From Leptothrix cholodnii SP-6 (lineage in GTDB: Bacteria > Pseudomonadota > Gammaproteobacteria > Burkholderiales > Burkholderiaceae_C), in contig NC_010524.1 of NCBI RefSeq assembly GCF_000019785.1, positions 3,522,001 through 3,586,000 on the forward strand: a DNA stretch of 64,000 nt, in the 5' to 3' direction. The notes beneath the pieces were generated by a model that had not been told where the DNA came from, searched no databases, and saw nothing but the letters and a program-made list of their open reading frames with translations. Positions within the stretch are counted from its first letter, which is position 1. The number at the start of each line of letters is the position of its first letter. Both the position numbers and the translations under genes were made by a program. Of this stretch, positions 26,264-34,091 are shown one piece after another.

Positions 26264-26323
26264 GCAGGGGATGGGGCCCCGCCTCAGACACTGCGCTGAT
26301 ATCGGCGGCTCCCCATCCCCTGC
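26264..26323 (+). repeat. Stem-loop element, copy 1 (34-nt conserved loop)
   Basis: A perfect 13-bp stem (GCAGGGGATGGGG, 26264-26276, with its complement at 26311-26323) encloses a 34-nt loop at 26277-26310. The loop can itself pair (CCGCC/GGCGG and TCAG/CTGA). The same loop recurs, inverted, in copy 2 with 33 of 34 bases identical, but on an unrelated stem. That is a hallmark of a structured, mobile or RNA-level element. Confidence 0.75.
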
Positions 26324-26428
26324 CCCCGAGCGCACGCACCGCGGCGCGCAAAGGTCAAATGCACGCGGTGCCGCCATCCACCTTCGAGACAGATCACCTC
26401 CGCACCACGCGGTGACGCCGCGTCGTCG

Positions 26429-26490
26429 CGGGTGACTGGCCGACCCGCCGATATCAGCGCAGTGTCTGAGGCGGGGCGGCCAGTCACCCG
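26429..26490 (-). repeat. Stem-loop element, copy 2 (inverted, different stem)
   Basis: A perfect 14-bp stem (CGGGTGACTGGCCG, 26429-26442, complement 26477-26490) encloses a 34-nt loop at 26443-26476, which read on the minus strand matches the loop of copy 1 at 33 of 34 positions. The stem sequence shares nothing with copy 1. The two copies face each other tail to tail between convergent genes. Confidence 0.75.
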
Positions 26491-26526
26491 TGGCGGCGCC
26501 GCTCGGTCCATGCACGAGGCGAGCGA

Positions 26527-27480
26527 TCAAGCCACCTGCCTCTGATGCGTGCCCCGCCAGGCCACCGGCGTCTCACCGTGATGAGCACGGAAGGTGCGGA
26601 TGAAGTAGCTCGCACTCGCAAACCCGCAAGCCCACGCCACCTCCTTGACCGCCAGATCGGTGTCCGCCAGCAGGTGTGCCGCACGCTCCATGCGCTGTCG
26701 ATTGAGGTAGGCCACCAGATGCTCACCCGCAGTCAGGCGAAAGCGATGCGACAGGTGATCGGCGCTGCAGCCGGATTGTTCGGCCAGCCGGCGCACGCTG
26801 AGTTCATGGTCGCCGAGCTGGTTCTGGATCAGCACCCGCAACCGCGCGATCAGCGGTGGCTCGCCCGCGCTCGGGGCGCTCGTCACGTCATCGAGTGCGC
26901 GGCGCACGCCGGCCAGCACGGCCATCACCAGAGCGCGGGCCTGCTGTTCTTCGGCCGCGTGGGGCTCGTCGCCAACCGCAGCCGCATCGGCCAGCCAGGC
27001 CTGGGCGCGCCCGGCCTGCGGATGCTGGCGGGCTTCGAGGAAGAGGATGCCGGGCTCGCCGGCCGCGTGTTCGTGCGCCAGGTGGCAGGTCAGCACCCGG
27101 CCGTCGGCGTAGACCACGATGTTGCGGAACGGCTCGCCATCGGCCGCCACGCCCACCGCCTCGTGGTGCAGCAGGCGCGCGGGCATCAGCAAGGCCTCGC
27201 CGGGGCCGACGGTGACTTCGCCGTGCGGCAGGCCGAAACGCGTCCAGCCGCTGACCTGCAGGAACAGCTCGGGCGCAAGGTGGAAATGGCCCTCGCCGCG
27301 CGCCACCCCGGCCGGCGCCGGGCGGTGCAGGCGGCGCGTGCCTTGCGCCAGGCCCTCGGCGAAGGCGGCCAGTTGTTCGCGCATCACCCGGCCCAGTTCG
27401 GCGCGGGCGGCCGGGCTGTGGTCGTCGGGGTCGACATGGGGCGCCGGGCAGTCCGGGCGGTGATCCAGGATTTTTAGCAT
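26527..27480 (-). CDS. AraC-family transcriptional regulator (cupin sensor)
   Basis: 317 aa from the ATG giving MLKILDHRP; a longer frame to 27594 adds a low-complexity segment overlapping the divergent promoter. An N-terminal cupin-like sensor contains FHLAPELFLQVSGWTRFGLPHGEVTVGPGEALLMP. The C-terminal AraC DNA-binding domain contains SVRRLAEQSGCSADHLSHRFR and EVAWACGFASASYFIRTFRAHHGETP. It is divergent from the ThuA/dehydrogenase/MFS genes across 156 bp and is their likely regulator, responding to a sugar or sugar derivative (inference). Confidence 0.88.
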   Translation of the reverse strand: MLKILDHRPDCPAPHVDPDDHSPAARAELGRVMREQLAAFAEGLAQGTRRLHRPAPAGVARGEGHFHLAPELFLQVSGWTRFGLPHGEVTVGPGEALLMPARLLHHEAVGVAADGEPFRNIVVYADGRVLTCHLAHEHAAGEPGILFLEARQHPQAGRAQAWLADAAAVGDEPHAAEEQQARALVMAVLAGVRRALDDVTSAPSAGEPPLIARLRVLIQNQLGDHELSVRRLAEQSGCSADHLSHRFRLTAGEHLVAYLNRQRMERAAHLLADTDLAVKEVAWACGFASASYFIRTFRAHHGETPVAWRGTHQRQVA

Positions 27481-27636
27481 CGATCGAAGAAATCTGGCAG
27501 CACTCGACCTTGAGAAGGTCGGGGCCTCGACTCTATGCTGACGGCCGTCGATGACGCAATCCCCTCGTGTCGTCGACAGGCCCGGTGAGCACACAGCCCG
27601 GGCGGCTCACCCACCCACACTTGCAGCAGCCCACCC

Positions 27637-28440
27637 ATGAAGTCCAAGATTTCTGTCATCGTCTGGAACGAGTTCGAGCACGAACTGCAGAACCCCGCCA
27701 TCGCCGCGATCTACCCCGACGGCATGCACGCGACCATCGCCGCCGCGCTGCGCGAGACGCCCGGGCTCAACCCCGGCGCGCTGCCGCTCGACGTCAGCAC
27801 CGCCACGCTCGACCAGCCCGAGCACGGCCTGAGCGAAGAACGCCTGGCCGGCTGCGACGTGCTGATCTGGTGGGGCCACAAGGCGCACGGCAAGGTGGCC
27901 GACGCCATCGTCGACCGGGTGCAGAAGCGCGTGCTCGAAGGCATGGGCCTGATCGTGCTGCACTCGGGCCATTTCTCGAAGATCTTCCGCCGCATGCTGG
28001 GCACCAACTGCTCGCTGAAATGGCGCGAGGCCGACGAGAAGGAACGCATCTGGGTGATCGAGCCGTCGCACCCGATCGCGGCCGGCCTGGGCGAGTATTT
28101 CGAGCTGCCGTATGAAGAGATGTACGGCGAGCGTTTCGACGTGCCACAGCCTGACGAGACCGTGTTCATCTCGTGGTTCGAGGGTGGCGAGGTCTTCCGC
28201 TCCGGCCTGTGCTGGCAGCGCGGGCATGGCCGGATCTTCTACTTCCGCCCCGGCCACGAGGCCTATCCGACCTACCACGACAAGAACGTGCAGCGCGTGC
28301 TGGCCAACGCCGTGCAGTGGGCCAACCCGCGCGTGCAGATCGTCGACGTCTGCCCGATGTCGCCGCCGCTGGAGACGCTGTCCAAGAAGGACATGACCTT
28401 CACCAAGGCTGGCGTCGTGCAAGGCAAGGGAGACATCTGA
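27637..28440 (+). CDS. ThuA-family protein (trehalose-utilisation-like)
   Basis: 267 aa. ThuA family features: opening [55 protein letters not shown] and [17 protein letters not shown]. The fold is class I amidotransferase-like, but the usual catalytic Cys is not apparent. In Sinorhizobium, ThuA and ThuB act in trehalose and related disaccharide catabolism, probably on 3-keto derivatives. It is followed directly by a Gfo/Idh/MocA dehydrogenase (TGATG overlap), the ThuB-like partner. Confidence 0.85.
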   Translation: MKSKISVIVWNEFEHELQNPAIAAIYPDGMHATIAAALRETPGLNPGALPLDVSTATLDQPEHGLSEERLAGCDVLIWWGHKAHGKVADAIVDRVQKRVLEGMGLIVLHSGHFSKIFRRMLGTNCSLKWREADEKERIWVIEPSHPIAAGLGEYFELPYEEMYGERFDVPQPDETVFISWFEGGEVFRSGLCWQRGHGRIFYFRPGHEAYPTYHDKNVQRVLANAVQWANPRVQIVDVCPMSPPLETLSKKDMTFTKAGVVQGKGDI

Positions 28441-29549
28441 TGGCGGCCCAAACTCCTGACTACCAGGCACAGGCCGCCGCGGCCGGCAGCACCGCATCCA
28501 CATCGTCCGGCGCCCGCCGCCTGCGCGTGGGCGTGATCGGACTGGGCATCGGCCGCATGCACATCGAAGGCTGGCGCCAGCACCCGGACGTCGACGTGGT
28601 GGCGATCACCGATGCCGATCCGGCGCGGCTCGAAACCGTCGGCGAGCAGTTCGCAATCGCCGCCCGCTACACCGGCGCCGCCGAGATGCTGGCCGGCGAG
28701 CAGCTCGATGTCGTCAGCATCTGCACGCCCAACAAGTTTCACAAGGAACTGACGCTGGCCGCCTTCGCCGCCGGCTGCCACGTGCTGTGCGAGAAGCCGA
28801 TGGCGATGAACGCCGACGAGGGCCGCGAGATGCTGGCTGCGTCCAAGCGTGCGGGCAAGCGGCTGATGATCAACTTCAGCTACCGCTTCAGCGCCCAGTC
28901 GCGGGCGCTGAAAGCGCAGGTCGACACCGGCCAGTTCGGCGAGTTCTATTTCGGCCGCACGGTCTGGCATCGGCGGCGCGGCATGCCGGGTTTCGGCGGC
29001 TGGTTCGGCCAGAAGGCGCTGGCCGGCGGCGGGCCGTTGATCGACCTGGGCGTGCACCGGCTCGACCTGGCGCTGTGGCTGATGGGCTATCCGAAGCCGA
29101 CCTGGGTGCTGGGCAACACCTACGACCCGATCGCGCGTGAAGCCGCCAAGGCGTCGGGCAAGGCCTTCGATGTCGAGGACCTGGCCGCCGCCTTCATCAA
29201 GTTCGAGAACGGCGCCACGCTGGTGCTCGAAGCCTCGTGGGCCGCGCACATCCAGGAGGCCGAGCTGATGGAGACGCGCCTGCTCGGCACCAAGGCCGGG
29301 CTGCTGCAGAAGAACCTGAACGAGGGTTACCAGTTCGACGCCCACATCTTCAGCGACAGCGCCGGCGCACAGATCGACACCCACGTGCACCCGCCCACCA
29401 CGCCCGCAAAATCGGCGATGCACGACTACGCCGAGGCGATCCTGACCGAGCAGCCGCACCCCGCCCCGGGCGAAGAAGGCCTGATCGTGATGGAGATCCT
29501 CGACGCGGTCTACGAAAGCGCCCGCACCGGCGCGCCGGTGCAGCTCTGA
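28440..29549 (+). CDS. Gfo/Idh/MocA-family oxidoreductase (ThuB-like)
   Basis: 369 aa; the ATG overlaps the stop of the thuA-like gene by one base. The Rossmann motif VGVIGLGIGRMH, the catalytic-lysine motif CEKPMAMN and the downstream GGGPLIDLGVHRLDLALWLMG with the conserved His are diagnostic. These NAD(P)-dependent dehydrogenases oxidise sugars, inositols or their derivatives. With the ThuA partner and the following MFS gene, a disaccharide or polyol pathway is likely; the exact substrate is unknown. An alanine-rich tail of about 20 residues precedes the Rossmann fold. Confidence 0.9.
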   Translation: MAAQTPDYQAQAAAAGSTASTSSGARRLRVGVIGLGIGRMHIEGWRQHPDVDVVAITDADPARLETVGEQFAIAARYTGAAEMLAGEQLDVVSICTPNKFHKELTLAAFAAGCHVLCEKPMAMNADEGREMLAASKRAGKRLMINFSYRFSAQSRALKAQVDTGQFGEFYFGRTVWHRRRGMPGFGGWFGQKALAGGGPLIDLGVHRLDLALWLMGYPKPTWVLGNTYDPIAREAAKASGKAFDVEDLAAAFIKFENGATLVLEASWAAHIQEAELMETRLLGTKAGLLQKNLNEGYQFDAHIFSDSAGAQIDTHVHPPTTPAKSAMHDYAEAILTEQPHPAPGEEGLIVMEILDAVYESARTGAPVQL

Positions 29550-29611
29550 TCGCAACCGCACGCTGAGACCCGCCCGCGCCGGCCTGTCCGCAGGCCGGCA
29601 GAAAGCCCTTG

Positions 29612-30817
29612 ATGACCAACCCCGATCCCTGCGTGCCGGCCCTGCCCGTCACGCTCGAAAGCCTGCCGGCCCACGCCCAGCGAGAGCGCCACGCGCGGGC
29701 CCGCTGGGCCACGCGCGCCTTGTTCGGCGCGCTCGGCGTGCTGGGCGGCGTGTGGGGCGCGCACATCCCGTCGCTCAAGTCGGTCTACGGGCTCGACGAG
29801 GCGAGCCTGTCGCTGGTGCTGTTCTGCGCCGCGATCGGCGCGGTGAGTTCGCTGTTCGTCGCCGGGCGGGTGATCGGGCGGCTGGGCGCGCGCCGCACGG
29901 CCCTGGTCACCGGGCTGGTGATGGCCGCGGCGCAGGCCACCGCGCTGCTCTGGCCATCGGTCTACTTTCTGATGTTCGCGTGCCTGTTCTTCGGCACCTC
30001 GATGAGCATCTACGACGTCGCGATCAACGCCGAAGGCACCGCGCTCGAACATCAGTCCGGCCAGCCGGTGATGGGCAACCTGCACGGCTGTTTCAGCCTG
30101 GGCGCGATGGCCGGCGCGGCGCTGGCGGCGGCGGCCTTGCGTGGCGGCGTCGACGCGGCGCTGCAGATGGCGCTGTCGGGCGCGCTGCTGGGTGGCGTGG
30201 CGCTGAGCGTCGGCCGCCACATGCTCGACGCCCGCCCGACGCCGCCCACCGACGGCTCGGCGCAGGTGCACTTCGTCTGGCCGCGTGGCCTGCTGCTGGT
30301 GATCGGCCTGCTGATCTTTGCCGGCATGACCGCCGAGGGCGTGATGTACGACTGGTGCGTGCTCTACCTGAAGCAGGAAGTCGGCATGCCGCAGGACCTG
30401 GCCGCGCTCGGTTACGCCGCCTTTGCCGGCGCGATGGCCGTGGCCCGCTTCGGCGGCGACGCGCTGCGCTCGCGTTATTCCGAACGCACGCTGCTGCGCA
30501 ACAGCGCGCTGCTGGCCGCAGTGGCGATGGCGGTGGTGCTGACCAGCGGCGAGGCCTGGGTCTCGCTGATCGGCTACGCCTTCGTCGGCGCCGGCCTCGC
30601 GCCGATCGTGCCCATCCTCTACACCGCGGCCAGCCGCGTGCCCGGCACCAGCAGCGCGGCGGCGATCGCGGCGGCCTCGTCGATCGGCTACAGCGGCTTC
30701 CTGGTCGGCCCGCCGCTGATCGGCGGCATCGCGCACGCCTGGTCGCTCACGGCGGCAATGACGGTGGTGGTGATCGCCGCGGCGGCGCTGGCAATCGGGG
30801 CGCGGCGGGTCGGCTGA
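29612..30817 (+). CDS. MFS transporter
   Basis: 401 aa, about twelve membrane spans. Typical loop 2-3 motif RVIGRLGARRTAL and the motif GTSMSIYDVAINAEG resemble the YbjJ/fucose-permease branch of the major facilitator superfamily. The ATG is preferred over an adjacent in-frame TTG. A 9-bp GC hairpin (29578-29586 with 29591-29599) precedes the start. Position after the ThuA and dehydrogenase genes suggests it moves the same substrate or product. Confidence 0.85.
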   Translation: MTNPDPCVPALPVTLESLPAHAQRERHARARWATRALFGALGVLGGVWGAHIPSLKSVYGLDEASLSLVLFCAAIGAVSSLFVAGRVIGRLGARRTALVTGLVMAAAQATALLWPSVYFLMFACLFFGTSMSIYDVAINAEGTALEHQSGQPVMGNLHGCFSLGAMAGAALAAAALRGGVDAALQMALSGALLGGVALSVGRHMLDARPTPPTDGSAQVHFVWPRGLLLVIGLLIFAGMTAEGVMYDWCVLYLKQEVGMPQDLAALGYAAFAGAMAVARFGGDALRSRYSERTLLRNSALLAAVAMAVVLTSGEAWVSLIGYAFVGAGLAPIVPILYTAASRVPGTSSAAAIAAASSIGYSGFLVGPPLIGGIAHAWSLTAAMTVVVIAAAALAIGARRVG

Positions 30818-30826
30818 CCGTCAACA

Positions 30827-30846
30827 GGCGGTTAAATTTAACCGCC
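30827..30846. terminator. Perfect 20-bp palindrome between convergent genes
   Basis: GGCGGTTAAATTTAACCGCC, 9 bp after the MFS stop and 14 bp before the ABC ATPase stop. The AT centre and GC arms suit either a bidirectional terminator-like structure or a dimeric operator; the location favours 3'-end function. No long U-run follows. Confidence 0.45.
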
Positions 30847-30860
30847 CACTCGCCGGCCGG

Positions 30861-31646
30861 CTAATGCAGCGCCGACAGGAACTGCTGCAACTCCGCCGTC
30901 TGCGGCGCGCCGAACAGCTGCTCGGGCGGGCCCATCTCGTGGATGCGCCCGGCATGCATGAACACCACCCGATCGGCCACCTTGCGCGCGAAGTTCATCT
31001 CGTGCGTGACCATCAGCAGCGTCATGCCCTCCTCGGCCAGGCGCTCGACCACGCGCAGCACCTCGCCGACCAGCTCGGGGTCGAGCGCCGAGGTGATCTC
31101 GTCGCACAGCATCACGCTCGGCTGCATCGCAAGCGCCCGGGCGATCGCCACGCGCTGTTGCTGGCCGCCCGAGAGCTGATCGGGCCAGGCGTCGAACTTC
31201 TCGGCCAGGCCGACCCGTTCGAGCAGCGCCCTGGCCTGCGCGGTAGCGGTGCTGCTGTCGCTCTGCTTCACCAGCGTGGGCGCCAGCATCACGTTGCGGC
31301 CGACCGTCAGGTGCGGGAACAGGTTGAAGTTCTGGAAGATCATGCCCACGTGCTGACGCAGCGCGCGCATCGCCTTGGCGTCGCCGTGCTTGAGCGCCTG
31401 GCCGTCGACGGCGAGCGCGCCCTCCTGAAACTCCTCCAGCCCGTTGATGCAGCGCAGCAGCGTGCTCTTGCCCGAGCCGCTCTTGCCGATGATGGCGATC
31501 ACCTCGCCGGGCATGACGTCGAGGTCGATGCCCTTGAGCACCTCGTTGGTGCCGAAGCGCTTGCGCAGGGCCTGGATGCGCACGATCGGGGCGGCTTGCG
31601 CAGCCATGTCGGCGGCGGTTTTCACGGCATTCACATCAGCGTTCAC
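30861..31646 (-). CDS. Polar amino-acid ABC transporter ATPase
   Basis: 261 aa from a GTG with GGAGAGGAG about 8 nt upstream; an ATG ten codons earlier would place that ribosome-binding site inside the gene. Walker A GKSGSGKST, signature LSGGQQQRVAIARAL, Walker B VMLCDEITSALDPE and the switch His in VTHEMNF are all present, as in GlnQ/HisP-type ATPases. It energises import with the two permeases and the binding protein encoded upstream. Its start overlaps the end of the second permease by 11 nt. Confidence 0.92.
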   Translation of the reverse strand: MNADVNAVKTAADMAAQAAPIVRIQALRKRFGTNEVLKGIDLDVMPGEVIAIIGKSGSGKSTLLRCINGLEEFQEGALAVDGQALKHGDAKAMRALRQHVGMIFQNFNLFPHLTVGRNVMLAPTLVKQSDSSTATAQARALLERVGLAEKFDAWPDQLSGGQQQRVAIARALAMQPSVMLCDEITSALDPELVGEVLRVVERLAEEGMTLLMVTHEMNFARKVADRVVFMHAGRIHEMGPPEQLFGAPQTAELQQFLSALH

Positions 31647-32286
31647 GCTTGAAACTCCTCTCCAGCTTGCGGGCATAGGCCGACACCGGCCAGCACAGCA
31701 CGAAATACATCACCGCCACGCAGGCGTAGACCGTGAACGGGCGGAAGGTGGCGTTGGTGATCATGGTGCCGGCCTTGGTCAGCTCGATGAAGCCGATCAC
31801 CGACGCCAGCGCCGTGCCCTTGATCACCTGCACCAGGAAACCGACCGTCGGCGGCACCGCGATGCGCAGCGCCTGCGGGCCGATCACGTGGCGCATCTTT
31901 TCGCCGAACGACAGCGCCAGGCTGTCGGCCGCCTCCCACTGGCCTTTCGGGATCGCCATCACGCAGCCGCGCCAGATCTCGGTCAGGTAGGCGCTGGCGT
32001 AGAAGGTCAGCGCCAGCCCGGCCGCCACCCAGGCCGACACGTTGATGCCGAACAGCGCCAGCCCGAAGTACGCCAGGAACAGCTGCATCAGCAGCGGCGT
32101 GCCCTGAAAGACCTGCACGTAGACGGCCACCGCGCGCTGCGCGCCGGGCCACTGCGCCAGCCGCGACAGCAGCAGCGCCAGCCCGACCACGCTGCCGCCG
32201 ATGAAGGCGATCAGCGACAGCAGCACCGTCCAGCGCGCGGCCAGCAGCAGGTTGCGAAAGATGTCCCAGAGGGAGAAGTCGACCAT
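31636..32286 (-). CDS. Polar amino-acid ABC transporter permease (second)
   Basis: 216 aa from the ATG reading MVDFSLWD. HisM/GlnP-type permease with about five spans and the EAA-loop-like segment EAADSLALSFGEKMRHVIGP. Frame upstream to 32355 runs through a repeat-rich intergenic spacer and was excluded. It partners the permease at 32377 to form a heterodimeric inner-membrane pore. Confidence 0.9.
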   Translation of the reverse strand: MVDFSLWDIFRNLLLAARWTVLLSLIAFIGGSVVGLALLLSRLAQWPGAQRAVAVYVQVFQGTPLLMQLFLAYFGLALFGINVSAWVAAGLALTFYASAYLTEIWRGCVMAIPKGQWEAADSLALSFGEKMRHVIGPQALRIAVPPTVGFLVQVIKGTALASVIGFIELTKAGTMITNATFRPFTVYACVAVMYFVLCWPVSAYARKLERSFKRER

Positions 32287-32310
32287 CTTGAATACCTCAG
32301 CGCCCGCACG

Positions 32311-32376
32311 GCCGCCCGAAGGGCGTTGAGCGCCCCCTCGGGGGGCAGCGAACAAGGTGAGCGTGGGGGTTGTGCA
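32311..32376. repeat. Hairpin-rich intergenic repeat between permease genes
   Basis: Two GC hairpins: CGCCC-GAA-GGGCG (32313-32325) and GCCCCC with GGGGGC around TCG (32332-32346), followed by GGTGAGCGTGGGGG. I recall near-identical CCCCCTCGGGGGGCAGCGA elements scattered in many Comamonadaceae-related genomes, so this is probably a dispersed repeat rather than a site specific to this operon. Confidence 0.45.
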
Positions 32377-33054
32377 TCAACGTCCCGAGCCGGGCATGCG
32401 GCCGAAGATCCAGCGCGGCCCCAGCCAGTTGAGCGCCTGGCGCACGCCGATCGCCAGCAGCAGGTAGATGCCCGCGGCGATCAGGTAGGCCTCGAAGGCG
32501 CGGAAGTTGCGGCTCTGGATCAGGTTGGCGGCGTAGCTCAGCTCCTGCGCCGAGATCTGGCCGCAGACCGCCGAACCGAGCATCACGATCACGATCTGGC
32601 TCACCAGCGCCGGCCAGACCCGGCCCAGCGACGGCGGCAGCACCACGCGGATGAAGACCTGCGCCTCGTCGAGCGCCAGGCTGCGCGCGGCCTCGATCTG
32701 GCCACGCGGCGTGCCCTCGATGCCGGCGCGCACGATCTCGCCCGCGTAGGCGCCGAGGTTGACCACCATCGCGATCACCGACGACACCTCGGGCGACAGC
32801 CGCAGCCCCAGGCTCGGCAGGCCGAAGAAGATGAAGAACAGCTGGACGATGAACGGCGTGTTGCGGATCAGCTCCACATACGTGGCCACGCCCCAGGCCA
32901 GCGGTTTCGGCCCCCAGGCGCGCACCCAGCCGCAGGCGATGCCGAGCGCCACGCCGATCACCGCGGCAAACGCGCTCAGACCGAGCGTGAAGGCGGCGCC
33001 GCGCAGCAGCGCGGGCCACTCGGCCAGGACGGCCAGGAAGTCGAGTTCGATCAT
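32377..33054 (-). CDS. Polar amino-acid ABC transporter permease (first)
   Basis: 225 aa, about five spans. Family segments are YVELIRNTPFIVQLFFIFFGLP and the EAA-like loop EAARSLALDEAQVFIRVVLP. It starts 33 nt after the binding-protein gene. Together with the other permease and the ATPase it forms a HAAT-type importer for polar or acidic amino acids. Confidence 0.92.
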   Translation of the reverse strand: MIELDFLAVLAEWPALLRGAAFTLGLSAFAAVIGVALGIACGWVRAWGPKPLAWGVATYVELIRNTPFIVQLFFIFFGLPSLGLRLSPEVSSVIAMVVNLGAYAGEIVRAGIEGTPRGQIEAARSLALDEAQVFIRVVLPPSLGRVWPALVSQIVIVMLGSAVCGQISAQELSYAANLIQSRNFRAFEAYLIAAGIYLLLAIGVRQALNWLGPRWIFGRMPGSGR

Positions 33055-33087
33055 GGCCGCGCCGCCTTGCGTATCAGGTGGACACGA

Positions 33088-33879
33088 TCAGTTGGGCAGG
33101 TCGCCGGCCGGGCGGCCCAGCCACTTGACGGCCATCTTGTCGAGCTCACCGGCGGCCTTGGCGGCGGCGATGATCTCGTTGACCTTCAGGCGCAGCTTAT
33201 CCTCGCCCTTGCCCACGCCGATGAAGTTGGGCGAGTCCTTGAGCAGGAACTTGTATTCGGCGCCCAGCTGCGGGCTGCGCTGCATCATGTTGCCGGCCAC
33301 CGAAGCACCGGTGGCGATGGCCTGCACCTGGCCCGAGACGAAGGCCGAGACGGTGGCGTTGTTGTCCTCGAAGCGCTTGATGTCGGCGCCAGCCGGGGCG
33401 AGCTTGGTGAGCTCCATGTCCTCGATCGCACCGCGCGTCACGGCCACGGTCTTGCCGGCCAGGTCGGCCGGGCTCTTGATCGCCACGCCCTTGGCGGCGA
33501 ACACGGCCTGGAAGAACGGCGAGTAGGCGGCGGTGAAGTCGATCACCTTCTCGCGCTCGGCGTTCTTGCCCAGCGTCGAGATCACCAGATCGGCCTTCTT
33601 CGTCTGCAGGTAGGGGATGCGGTTGGCGCTGGTGACGGGGATCAGCTCGATCTTGACGCCCAGCTTGGCGGCGATCAGGTTGGCCATGTCGACGTCGAGG
33701 CCCTGCGGCTTGAGGTCGATGCCGACAAAGCCGTAGGGCGGGAAGTCGGTCGGCACGGCGATGTTGATGAGCTTGCGCGACATCACCGTGTCGAGTGCGG
33801 CCTGGGCCTGCACGGCCAGTGGCGACAGCAGGGCGCTCAGGCCCAGCACGACGGACATCACGAGGGGGCGGCGTTGCAT
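33088..33879 (-). CDS. Periplasmic amino-acid-binding protein
   Basis: 263 aa with a Sec signal (LVMSVVLGLSALLSPLAVQA). The ATG has AGGAG 9 nt upstream; the longer frame has no such site. SBP family 3 features: IAVPTDFPPYGFVG, GLDVDMANLIAAKLG, ADLVISTLGKNAEREKVIDFTAAYSPFF. This first gene of the importer operon defines its specificity; glutamate, glutamine or similar is typical but not determined here. Confidence 0.92.
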   Translation of the reverse strand: MQRRPLVMSVVLGLSALLSPLAVQAQAALDTVMSRKLINIAVPTDFPPYGFVGIDLKPQGLDVDMANLIAAKLGVKIELIPVTSANRIPYLQTKKADLVISTLGKNAEREKVIDFTAAYSPFFQAVFAAKGVAIKSPADLAGKTVAVTRGAIEDMELTKLAPAGADIKRFEDNNATVSAFVSGQVQAIATGASVAGNMMQRSPQLGAEYKFLLKDSPNFIGVGKGEDKLRLKVNEIIAAAKAAGELDKMAVKWLGRPAGDLPN

Positions 33880-34091
33880 CGGGCGATCTCCTGAAAAGGC
33901 CGTCAAGCGGCGGGGGTGGGGGCGGTCGGCTGGGCACGACGGCCCGGGTTTTCGATGCAAACTCATCTGCACGGACCGTGCCAGCACGGACGCACGGCGA
34001 TCCGCCACGTCGTGCGCCAACCGGGTTGCGCCCGGTCAACCAACCCTGTCTCGCTGCTGCACGCGCGCCCCGATCGGTTCAACATCGCGCC

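Larger units (their letters stand above)
26207..26526. other. Non-coding stretch with paired stem-loop elements
   Basis: This 320-bp gap between araA and a convergent AraC-type gene has only short overlapping open frames on both strands, with no family motifs, and is dominated by inverted repeats. It holds the two stem-loops listed separately (26264-26323 and 26429-26490). The 105 bp between them also contain a smaller CACC-ACGC-GGTG hairpin near 26403-26414. Confidence 0.8.

Noticed and set aside
26264..26490. Integron attC site or insertion-sequence ends
   Set aside because: No integrase or transposase gene, no R/L box motifs and no target duplication seen; stems differ between copies, unlike IS ends.
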